Origin: Pseudomonadales bacterium
GTDB lineage: Bacteria > Pseudomonadota > Gammaproteobacteria > Pseudomonadales > JAHRWD01
Assembly: GCA_029210125.1 (NCBI GenBank)
Contig: JARGPR010000012.1
Location: forward strand, 21,198-85,197
Reading direction: 5' to 3'
Length of the DNA: 64,000 bases
Shown: piece after piece, positions 37,567-44,413 of the stretch
Position numbering within the stretch: position 1 is the stretch's first letter
Layout of the letters: each line of letters starts with the position of its first letter
The notes under the pieces: generated by a model
What the model was told of the DNA's origin: nothing
Databases searched by the model: none
Seen by the model: only the letters and a program-made list of their open reading frames with translations
Made by a program: the position numbers and the translations under genes

Positions 37567-38796
37567 GTGCTAAAGTCGATTCAGGTTAAACAGGCAGTAC
37601 CCAGAGATAAACCTTACAAGCTGACCGATGAAAAAGGGTTGTATCTCTACATCACCCCCAAGGGTCAAAAATATTGGCGCTTCAACTACCGCTTTGCCGG
37701 TAAACGTAAAACCCTGGCGCTGGGGGTGTTTCCTGATACCGGCCTGGCCGAAGCCAGAACCGAACACGCCGAAGCCCGCAAGCAGATTAAGAACGATATA
37801 GACCCCTCCGACATTCGACGCGCTGCGAAGCTCTCCAAGACTCAATCCAAAGAAAACAGCTTCAAGGCTATAGGGCTGGAGTGGTTTGCAAAGGAAAAGC
37901 CCCACTGGTCAGCCAGTCACATCAAGCGGGTTGACAGTATGTTGAGCAAAGAACTATTTCCCCATATTGGCCATCGAGTAATTGGTGACATCACTACCCC
38001 TGACCTACTGGCTTGTTTGCGTCGTGTTGAGGCTCGTGGAGCCATTGAGACCGCCCACAGAGTAAAACAGGTATCAGGGCAGGTGTTCCGCTATGCAGTG
38101 GCCACAGGGAGGGCTGAGAGAGACCCCAGCCCTGACCTGAAAGGCGCACTCAAAACACCCAACAAAGGCCACATGGCCGCTATCACCGAACCCAGAGAGG
38201 TTGGGCTACTGCTATTGATGCTGGATGATTATCAAGGCACCCCCGAAGTAGCCACCGCCCTCAAATTGGCCCCATTGTTATTTTGCCGCCCTGGCGAACT
38301 ACGAAGCATGGAGTGGAGCGAGATTAAATTTGAGAAGCATGAATGGCATATACCCAGCCAAAAGATGAAAACCAAACAGGATCACATCGTCCCACTATGC
38401 AAACAGGCCACAGAAACGCTTGAGAGCCTGCTACAGCTAACCGGCCACCGGCAATATGTATTTCCCAGTGCACGAAGCCCCAAGCGGCCTATGAGTGATA
38501 ACGCGGTTTTATCAGCACTTAGGCGACTAGGCATACCCAAAGAAAAAATGACCGGCCACGGCTTTAGGGCAATGGCTCGCACCCTGCTTGATGAAGAATT
38601 GGGATATCGAATTGAGTGGATCGAGTGCCAGTTGGCCCACGCGGTCAAAGATGCCAACGGTAGAGCCTACAACCGTACAACCTACCTCAAGCAGCGCAAA
38701 GAGATGATGCAGCATTGGGGGGATTACCTGGACAGCCTTAAGGCCGAAGCACTCAACGGCAACGTGATAGCGGGAGCCTTCCCTAAAACGAATTAG
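37567..38796 (+). CDS. Tyrosine-type integrase, P4/DUF4102 family
   Basis: This 409-aa integrase has the N-terminal DUF4102 arm-binding domain (about 1-90, KPYKLTDEKGLYLYITPKG), a core-binding domain and a C-terminal catalytic domain. The catalytic Arg is in FCRPGELRSMEWSEI near 245, HGFRAMART near 335 gives His-x2-Arg, and the tyrosine is in RAYNRTTYLKQR near 380. It is full length for the family. The start is GTG 37567 with a weak ribosome site; the N-terminus matches homologues, so an upstream start is unlikely. It lies 201 bp after ssrA and surely catalyses integration there. Confidence 0.92.
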   Translation: MLKSIQVKQAVPRDKPYKLTDEKGLYLYITPKGQKYWRFNYRFAGKRKTLALGVFPDTGLAEARTEHAEARKQIKNDIDPSDIRRAAKLSKTQSKENSFKAIGLEWFAKEKPHWSASHIKRVDSMLSKELFPHIGHRVIGDITTPDLLACLRRVEARGAIETAHRVKQVSGQVFRYAVATGRAERDPSPDLKGALKTPNKGHMAAITEPREVGLLLLMLDDYQGTPEVATALKLAPLLFCRPGELRSMEWSEIKFEKHEWHIPSQKMKTKQDHIVPLCKQATETLESLLQLTGHRQYVFPSARSPKRPMSDNAVLSALRRLGIPKEKMTGHGFRAMARTLLDEELGYRIEWIECQLAHAVKDANGRAYNRTTYLKQRKEMMQHWGDYLDSLKAEALNGNVIAGAFPKTN

Positions 38797-38802
38797 CGAT
38801 TA

Positions 38803-38867
38803 AACCCAGCCTAGCTCGACGGAGCGAAACGGACAGCTACCCATTGCCCCTGGTTGGGTTTTTATTT
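38803..38867 (+). terminator. Possible terminator after the integrase
   Basis: AACCCAGCC near 38803-38813 can pair with GGTTGGGTT near 38852-38860, including a G-U pair, and is followed by TTTTATTTTATT. The loop is long (about 40 bases), so the call is weak. Confidence 0.35.
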
Positions 38868-38893
38868 TATTGGGGTGTAAGGGGGTGCAAATC

Positions 38894-39550
38894 ATGCGTG
38901 ATAAAGATGACTACCACGGAGGGTGGGTTGAGCCTGTTGTATTAAGTGACGAGCAAAAACAGAGACTAGAGGCGCTTTTACCTCAAAGGCCCAAGGCTAC
39001 GCCGGAACAAACTACTCACATAATCAAATCTATTGAAGCGATAGCTGCTACCCATAGAGCGATGACCTACGAATCATCAAAGACTGATACATACGACCGA
39101 TTAAAGGAGCTAAAAGCCCTATTCAAAAGAGCAAATAGGCTATTTGATGGGATGGATGCTATGGATGAGAAAGTACTGGATCAATATTTTACCCATAGTG
39201 TTAGAAAAGGTAAAAACGCCGATAGATTCACTCACAGGCACCCGTACGGGGGTAGCCAACTCGGCCTCATTTCCGACGAAATGGAACAAACCATTGATCT
39301 GGCGCTCTGCGATTACAAGCCAAAACAAACGGGGCGAAAAAAAGATTACACCTATGCTTTTCTCGTCTCTCAATTTGCTGAGCAATTTCACGCAACCTTT
39401 CCAAACTTGGCAATTAGCCCCAGCGAGAACACCCCTTTTTTTAAGCTCACCGGCTTTATGCTTCGAGATATTTTTGACGATAAGCGAACCGACCCTGGTA
39501 CGCAAATCAAACACTTCATCGCCGAACATGAGAGGAAAAAACACCTCTGA
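38894..39550 (+). CDS. Unknown protein of the ssrA element (218 aa)
   Basis: This 218-aa, charged, soluble-looking protein was not recognised. It starts at ATG 38894 behind GGGGG (38882-38886). The N-terminal half (about 20-85) is mostly alpha-helical and rich in Lys/Glu. The middle has HRHPYGGSQLGLISDEMEQT, and the C-terminal third has Phe-rich helices ending in KHFIAEHERKKHL. No membrane segment, signal peptide or catalytic motif is seen. It lies between int and alpha-type regulator genes, the place where satellites usually keep cargo. It is the largest cargo gene of the element. Confidence 0.75.
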   Translation: MRDKDDYHGGWVEPVVLSDEQKQRLEALLPQRPKATPEQTTHIIKSIEAIAATHRAMTYESSKTDTYDRLKELKALFKRANRLFDGMDAMDEKVLDQYFTHSVRKGKNADRFTHRHPYGGSQLGLISDEMEQTIDLALCDYKPKQTGRKKDYTYAFLVSQFAEQFHATFPNLAISPSENTPFFKLTGFMLRDIFDDKRTDPGTQIKHFIAEHERKKHL

Positions 39551-39645
39551 TTTTCTTTAGTTTGGCCTTCGTAACGCTATAGATTAAGCCTGCCTTGTGG
39601 GTAAAATCGGGAACCATCTTACACAACGTCCTATGAGGCAAAAAG

Positions 39646-39924
39646 ATGGCCGATACAGTCCACCCCATTATCCCGAAAGAACCTACCCAAACCCTCCCCA
39701 CTTATAGGCGCTTATTGCGCAAATCATCTGTTAGAGAGCTAACCGGCATATCTGACAGCCACATGTATCAACTGATTGCAGAAGGTAAGTTTCCAGCGCC
39801 CATTAAGTTGGTCAAAGGAGGCAGAGCTAGTGCGTGGGTTGAAAGCGAAATCCTGGAATGGATTGATCAGCGTATTGCTGATTCACGCTCCGCCAATCAG
39901 GCCGGGGGTGCGAGCCATGACTAA
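39646..39924 (+). CDS. AlpA-family transcriptional regulator
   Basis: This 92-aa protein has the MerR-like HTH of prophage AlpA proteins: LLRKSSVRELTGISDSHMYQ, GKFPAPIKLVKGGRASAWVE and EILEWIDQRIADS. In CP4-57 and P4-type elements AlpA controls excision and integrase expression, often serving as the recombination directionality factor. The position after a P4-type integrase at ssrA fits that role exactly. The next gene starts inside its last codons (8-bp overlap). Confidence 0.93.
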   Translation: MADTVHPIIPKEPTQTLPTYRRLLRKSSVRELTGISDSHMYQLIAEGKFPAPIKLVKGGRASAWVESEILEWIDQRIADSRSANQAGGASHD

Positions 39925-40240
39925 AACATCACCGAGAGTATCGCTTAGGGGGGCAATAGACCGCCAAGAGAATAGCCCTTTAAACACACAGCCCAATGAT
40001 AATTCAACTGCCGGACAGCGAGCAAGATTGCTTGATGCCCTAGGTGAAGTTGGGCCTATAGGGTTATCGACCATAGAGCTACGTGAATCGCTCGACGTAA
40101 TGAGTCCAGCGCCCAGGGTATTGGAGCTTCGAGCGTTAGGCTTTCAAATAGAGACCCTTTGGATTGTTGCTGAAAACTCCCAGGGACATAAACACCGTTG
40201 CGCCCGGTATGTATTGATCAATCAGGCAGGCAGGGGGTGA
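39917..40240 (+). CDS. Winged-helix-like DNA-binding protein of the element
   Basis: This 107-aa protein starts at ATG 39917, overlapping the alpA end by 8 bp. The N-terminal 35 residues are polar and probably disordered. Residues about 38-85 (RARLLDALGEVGPIGLSTIE, then RVLELRALGF) look like a small winged-helix of the kind used by phage regulators that choose between DNA states. The C-terminus (RCARYVLINQ) resembles helix-turn-helix proteins found next to AlpA in proteobacterial islands. Function is inferred from fold and place only. Confidence 0.7.
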   Translation: MTKTSPRVSLRGAIDRQENSPLNTQPNDNSTAGQRARLLDALGEVGPIGLSTIELRESLDVMSPAPRVLELRALGFQIETLWIVAENSQGHKHRCARYVLINQAGRG

Positions 40241-40243
40241 GCT

Positions 40244-40414
40244 ATGAGCGATCGATACAGGGTGCAAATTAGAATCACTAAAATAATGGATGTCGATGTG
40301 GGTGCAGAATCACTAGACGAAGCTACAGAACGCGTCCGACAGAGAGAAGGCAGTCCTGGCGATCCTTCGCCGGAAGAACTCGAGATAATCAGCGTGGTGA
40401 AGCTGGATGAGTAA
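40244..40414 (+). CDS. Small acidic protein of the element (56 aa)
   Basis: A 56-aa ORF starts at ATG 40244 behind a good AGGGGG (40232-40237) and ends at 40414. It starts MSDRYRVQIRITKIMDVDVG and is acidic in its second half (PEELEIISVVKLDE). It overlaps the next start codon by 8 bp (ATGAGTAA), the same coupling as between alpA and the gene after it, which argues that it is translated. No function is known. Confidence 0.65.
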   Translation: MSDRYRVQIRITKIMDVDVGAESLDEATERVRQREGSPGDPSPEELEIISVVKLDE

Positions 40415-40796
40415 GAAACGAGCCAGCCATTTGAGCAGTTTTGCTGGGGTGCCCAGGGTCGTTATGGATGAAGCCGATTTTCGCCAGCTATCCTACAAGT
40501 CCAAGTCCTTATTGATGATATTCGCCTACCAATATCGAGGGAACAACAACGGTGATTTGACCGCTGCACTTTCGATATTGCGAGACTGGGGATGGAAACG
40601 AGATGCCACCATCAGTAGCGCGGTGAAAGAACTTTTAGCCGCAAATCTGATTATTCGGAGTCGTGACGGTCGGTTTAGCAATCCCGGTGCAAGGTGTGCC
40701 CTATACGCTATCACATGGCAACCAATAGATGAGTGCCGGGGTAAGAATCTCGACATTCCACCTACCACGACAGCACCAAGAAAATTTGGGAAATAA
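40407..40796 (+). CDS. HTH-type protein of the element, possible replication or regulatory factor
   Basis: This 129-aa protein starts at ATG 40407, overlapping the 56-aa gene. The region LTAALSILRDWGWKRDATIS followed by KELLAANLIIRSRDGRF (about 50-92) has the look of a winged helix, and ALYAITWQPIDEC resembles short phage-island proteins thought to act in replication or regulation. It ends PPTTTAPRKFGK. A repeat-rich 645-bp non-coding region lies just downstream, so binding there is a reasonable guess. Not proven. Confidence 0.65.
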   Translation: MSKKRASHLSSFAGVPRVVMDEADFRQLSYKSKSLLMIFAYQYRGNNNGDLTAALSILRDWGWKRDATISSAVKELLAANLIIRSRDGRFSNPGARCALYAITWQPIDECRGKNLDIPPTTTAPRKFGK

Positions 40797-41442
40797 GCAA
40801 TATTCAAAACAGATAGCCCGTTACTCTTTGCGTAAGCGGTGGCGACTCTAAGAGTATGCTAGTGGTGACTATATGGGTAAGTAGGTGGCCTGTTTGGTGA
40901 CTCTAAGAGTAGCCAAAATACCCCTTTTACCCCCTTCACTACTTACTCAAATAGTAAGCCTTATTATATATACCATACGGTAGGGTGATTTATTGGCTCA
41001 GTAACTCGATGACTGAAACCAGAAAGACGCTCATAAAATGCCCAATCCATGAAGTGAAGGAGGGGGAGTGAACCACTACAGGGGGAGGGGTGGTTAAATA
41101 CCTACAGATCTAAATCTAAATGACCGTCGGTGAAGCACAATTTATGCACTGCCAATATTGGGAAACAAAACATGCTCAGAGCATTTGAAGTGACAGTGTG
41201 AAAATGTAACTAGGCAGCGGTCACCAGTCCATAGAGCCGTAGATATTTGACCTACCCCCCCCGTTACCTAGATCACAGAGGGTTTTCGGAGTCCATAAAA
41301 AAGGCCTGGGGCAATAAACCGAATATAACGGCAAGAATTTATCCCGCCCGCAAAAGCGGCATGAGGATGCCTGGTAAATGCACTAGGATCACACCCCCTT
41401 CGGATCTTTAGGTTCCTCGCGGGGTGCATCGATGGCCTGCTT
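40797..41442. other. Repeat-bearing non-coding region of the element
   Basis: This 646-bp gap has no convincing ORF. It holds two copies of the palindrome-bearing unit GGYGACTCTAAGAGTA (about 40841-40856 and 40896-40911, 55 bp apart). A CTTACT/AGTAAG palindrome lies at 40942-40958, and an A/T-rich patch with TACCATACGGTA at about 40961-40990. Further right lie a C-run (41263-41270) and a GC-rich stem region at 41388-41440 containing CCTCGCGGG. The left part suggests a replication or control region, the right part possibly a packaging site; both are inferences. Confidence 0.55.
40841..40911. repeat. Two palindromic repeats, ACTCTAAGAGT
   Basis: ACTCTAAGAGT occurs exactly at 40845-40855 and 40900-40910, each preceded by GGCG or GGTG and followed by A. 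Each copy is a perfect dyad with a single central base. They fit a dimeric repressor or an iteron-type replication site of the element. Confidence 0.8.
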
Positions 41443-41697
41443 TTAACCCTCCACCTTCACCCTACCTACCAGGCTGTTGTCTTCCACCAGTTTGATCGTA
41501 TCTTCAAAAGCTGACTCAATATCTTTTAGGCGATCCGTTAAGAGCCAAATGGCGTTGGCCGTGATTTCAACGCTGTATGTTGACGATTCATCTTCTGGCA
41601 TGAGTACTACAGCTAACGCCTTGGTTTGTGCCAGCAGGCGGTTAAAATTATCTTGCGCTTGGAGAAATTGGCTTCGTGCGGTTTCTATTGTGGTCAT
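41443..41697 (-). CDS. Small protein of the element (84 aa)
   Basis: This 84-aa protein is the only minus-strand gene of the element. It begins MTTIETARSQFLQAQDNFNR and looks all-helical (a coiled segment, then IWLLTDRLKDIESAFEDTI). There is no membrane segment. A minus-strand AAGG lies about nine bases before the ATG. It faces the AlpA operon from the far end, a position sometimes held by cargo or by an immunity gene. No family was recognised. Confidence 0.55.
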   Translation of the reverse strand: MTTIETARSQFLQAQDNFNRLLAQTKALAVVLMPEDESSTYSVEITANAIWLLTDRLKDIESAFEDTIKLVEDNSLVGRVKVEG

Positions 41698-41753
41698 AGC
41701 TAGTTGCCTTTTCAGTTGAGATTAAAGAAAAGTAAGGCTCAATGGCGATCATG

Positions 41754-41773
41754 TGGCGGTATTTATGGCGGTA
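41754..41773. repeat. Integrase arm-type repeats, distal end (TGGCGGTA x2)
   Basis: TGGCGGTA occurs at 41754-41761 and 41766-41773, with 4-bp spacing identical to the pair at 37480-37499. As the same unit is found beside int, these copies mark the other arm of the attachment site and hence the element's right end. Confidence 0.8.
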
Positions 41774-41880
41774 TAAATATAAATCGAATTACTAAAGACC
41801 TACTTAATCAGTGAGTTATGTGGTCTGTTAAAGTGACCCCGCCCCATATGAAAGATTAGTAAGATCCAAGAATGACCATA

Positions 41881-41919
41881 AAAGCCTATAATTCTAGCGG
41901 ATTATGGGCTTTTTTGTGC
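41881..41919 (+). terminator. Strong intrinsic terminator
   Basis: AAAGCCTATAAT (41881-41892) pairs with ATTATGGGCTTT (41901-41912), with one G-T wobble and an 8-base loop, and runs into T residues. No plus-strand gene ends nearby. It could be the original ssrA terminator displaced by the insertion, or part of the older element. Confidence 0.8.
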
Positions 41920-41955
41920 CTGTAAGGTTCTAGAAGCGACTAGACGATCCGGCTG

Positions 41956-42010
41956 TTTTGGTAGTACTCTTGGTAGTACCAGCCCGATACTACCAAGAGC
42001 GGTACTACCA
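41956..42010. repeat. GGTAGTAC dyad in front of the second integrase
   Basis: TTTTGGTAGTAC (41956-41967) and TTGGTAGTA (41970-41978) are mirrored by TACTACCAA and GTACTACCAAAA up to the start codon. This gives four copies of TACTACCA or its complement in about 55 bp. They lie where the first integrase has TACCGCCA copies, so they are probably the arm sites and operator of the second integrase. Confidence 0.8.
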
Positions 42011-42012
42011 AA

Positions 42013-43258
42013 ATGCCAAAATTGACCAAACCACTCACCAATACTGAGGTAAAACAGGCAAGGCCCAGAGATAAGGTTTACACCCTGTCAGATGGTGAAG
42101 GGCTGCAGCTTAGGGTCAAACCAAATGGTTCCAAACTTTGGTTGCTGGATTACAGAAGGCCGTACACTAAAAAACGGACAAGCCTTAGTTTTGGGAGTTA
42201 CCCCGATCTAACCATTGCTGAAGCGCGAAAAAAACGAACCGAAGCTAGGGCGCTATTAGCAAAGAATATTGATCCGAAGGAGTACCGGGAAGAGCAGAGC
42301 CGCATCAGTGAAAACGCCTTCAACAACACACTGGAATATATAGCTCGCCAATGGCTGGAGGTTAAGAAGGCTACCATTTCAGCGGATCATGCAACGGATA
42401 CACAGCGCTCTCTTGAATTACATATCTTCCCTGATATGGGGAATGTGCCTATTCATAAAATAACCGCTATGAAAGCCATTGATACCCTCAAACCGATTGC
42501 CGCCAAGGGCAACCTTGAAACAATCAAGCGTCTTTGTCAGCGTCTGAATGAAATCATGGTCTACGCCGTTAACACCCCGGCCTCATTGACAGCAACCCGC
42601 TCACAGGGATCAGCAAGGCGTTTCAAAGGCCTGCAAACAACATCTGCCCACACTCAAGCCAGAAGAGCTGCCTCTGCTGCGCACCCTGACCACAGCCAGC
42701 ATCAAACACACCACCCGCTGCCTAATAGAGTGGCAACTCCACACAATGGTGAGGCCCAGTGAAGCCGCTGGCACCCGGTGGGATGAGATAAACTTTGAAA
42801 CGGCTATCTGGCACATTCCACCAGAGCGGATGAAACGAAAAAAAGAGCATATAGTCCCGCTATCCAGCCAATGTCTGGTGCTGCTGGAGCTAATAAAACC
42901 AATCAGTGGGCGAAGCCAGTTTATATTTCCCTCAGACCGCGATCCTAAAAAACACGCCAACCCTCAAACGGCCAACACCGCCCTAAAGCGTATGGGCTTT
43001 GACAAAAAGCTGGTCGCCCACGGCATGAGGTCACTGGCCAGTACCATATTGAATGAAGAGGGCTTTGATGCAGATGTGATTGAAGCTGCCCTTGCACATA
43101 TTGGCAATAATGAGGTTCGCAATGCCTACAATAGAGCCAATTACCTCGAACGTAGAAAGCCAGTCATGGAGTGGTGGAGTGACCACATAGAAAAGGCCGC
43201 CACGGGCAATATGAGCCTAACCGGTAGCAAGGGGCTGGCGCTAGTTGGCATGAAATAG
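42013..43258 (+). pseudogene. Second P4-type integrase, broken by two frameshifts
   Basis: The frame opening at ATG 42013 encodes a DUF4102-type N-terminus (VYTLSDGEGLQLRVKPNGSK) and core-binding domain. The coding sense then shifts near 42575 (to GLIDSNPLTGISKAF) and again near 42615-42640 (to PTLKPEELPLLRTLTTAS). It then runs to the stop at 43258 with intact RPSEAAGTRW, HGMRSLAS and the tyrosine in RNAYNRANYL. The halves would make an integrase of about 415 aa. Two shifts so close together either mean decay or sequencing errors in one short patch. It is related to, but clearly distinct from, the integrase at 37567. Confidence 0.88.
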
Positions 43259-43262
43259 TTAT

Positions 43263-44134
43263 CTATCCAGCAGCCTGATTCTGTATTTCGCGAGCAACTG
43301 CCTTAGCCAACTCAGCAGCATCTATACCTTGCCCTTGTATAAGGGTGTCACGGGGCAATCCCAGTTTTTGGACAAGTTCAACTTGTCGAGTTGGCTGCAC
43401 TTCACCATAACTGTATAGCGTAGTCAGCACCCCTTCATGGCCTAAGTTCTGACTCCACGCCTTAAACTCTTCGGGTGATTGGCAAAGGCTCGCACCCAAG
43501 GCCGCCAAGGTATTACGGAAGCTATGCGGGTTAAAACTTGGCAATTCAGCCAGTAAAAAAGCCTCTTTGAATATTCTGCGTATCGCGGCGGCCTTGCTCC
43601 AAGGTTCATCGGCCAAGCCCGCTACCCGAAAGCTGTTATCACTGCCCTAGCTCATTCTGGTTTTAGTGAACAGCGGTGCATCGTTACTCATCAGTAGGTC
43701 ATTCTTCAGGTACTCCACCCACTGAAAAACAATATCGCGCACCTCTTCACCCACCGGAAAAAGCTGGTGGTAAAGCTTTTGCTGTACTTGGTGTTTACCT
43801 CCCTGGCATCCTGATAGACCGTTCCCGCTTTTAAGTCGGTGTGCTTCGCAATAGCGCCATCCCTGGTGCCGGTTAACAGGGTGAAGGCGATCAACGCTCT
43901 ATCACGCTTCTCAATATCCGTATCATTCGGCATTACCGCCAATACATGTTTTATTTGCTCGACATTTGCCACAGTGGATTGGCGCTTTGCTTTAGCGGTT
44001 CGGGTCTCTTTTTCTGAGAGATTGAAATACTCAGCATCCGAATACTTGATACGTGATTTATAACCCGTTTCCTGCGACAACCATTCAATAAACGCTTTAT
44101 AAAATACGCGCTTTTGAGAATGCTCACACGCAAA
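43263..44134 (-). pseudogene. Third tyrosine integrase, degraded
   Basis: Read on the minus strand, homologous segments run from about 44134 (RVFYKAFIEWLSQETGYKS) through LIAFTLLTGTRDGAIA and DAREVNTKYSKSFTTSFF. The frame shifts near 43743, giving VGEEVRDIVFQWVEYLKN, meets an in-frame TAG at 43648-43650, and resumes with FRVAGLADEPWSK, HSFRNTLAALG and the catalytic TTLYSYGEV. The N-terminus is missing. It belongs to a different integrase group from the first two. It is convergent with the second integrase, 4 bp apart, so it probably marks a third, older integration. Confidence 0.85.
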
Positions 44135-44413
44135 TCACTTCACAATTAACCGCTCTTACGATTTCAATAAGTTTTATGGCAAAGACAAATATTTGAACTG
44201 CAGATAAAGTGAATACCGAGAGCTATTCGGTACACCGTTTCGTGCTGGTGGGTTCAAGTCGTCGCGATTGATAGGGTTTCACCTTTGATCTTTTTCGCAT
44301 AAATCGATAATCTGGCTCACCTTTCTGTTTTGCAACAAAGCAGGTTGTACATCACGTTCTGTGGTGGAAAAAATACTAATAATGATTATTTATCGCGCAA
44401 GGAAACCATATAA
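44135..44413. other. Right flank of the ssrA island
   Basis: This 279-bp gap lies between the last integrase remnant and the acyl-CoA synthetase gene. A short GGGTTCAAGTC at 44250-44260 resembles a tRNA T-arm but is not a copy of the tmRNA end. The ribosome site AAGGA at about 44400 belongs to the next gene. No clear att repeat was found. Confidence 0.45.

Larger units (their letters stand above)
37366..41850. mobile_element. Small integrative element at the 3' end of ssrA
   Basis: The element begins at the tmRNA 3' end with an intact integrase, the standard layout of ssrA islands. It carries an unknown 218-aa gene, alpA, an HTH gene, a 56-aa ORF, a 129-aa HTH-like gene, a 645-bp non-coding region and an 84-aa gene. 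TGGCGGTA arm-type repeats occur beside int (37468-37529) and again at 41754-41773, so the far end must lie just beyond 41773. The exact right end is uncertain. Only a weak match to the tmRNA end (CCCCGCC with CCATAT at about 41837-41850) is seen. No capsid, terminase, relaxase, toxin or known defence gene is recognised. Confidence 0.75.
41698..42012. other. Right-end region of the element and int2 upstream region
   Basis: This 315-bp gap contains the distal TGGCGGTA pair (41754-41773), the probable right end of the first element (about 41774-41850), an intrinsic terminator (41881-41919) and the dyad in front of the second integrase (41956-42010). It is therefore a junction between two integrations rather than spacer. 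Confidence 0.7.

Noticed and set aside
41834..41853. Possible attR copy of the tmRNA 3' end (CCCCGCC, CCATAT)
   Set aside because: Only 13 scattered bases match, with four bases missing between. It is noted as weak support for the boundary but not called as an att site.
44250..44260. GGGTTCAAGTC, resembling a tRNA T-arm
   Set aside because: No acceptor or anticodon arms surround it and it is not a copy of the tmRNA 3' end, so it is neither a tRNA gene nor a sound att site.
44372..44391. AT-rich near-match to a Fur box before the acyl-CoA synthetase gene
   Set aside because: Only about 11 of 19 positions agree with the consensus, as expected of any A/T-rich promoter.
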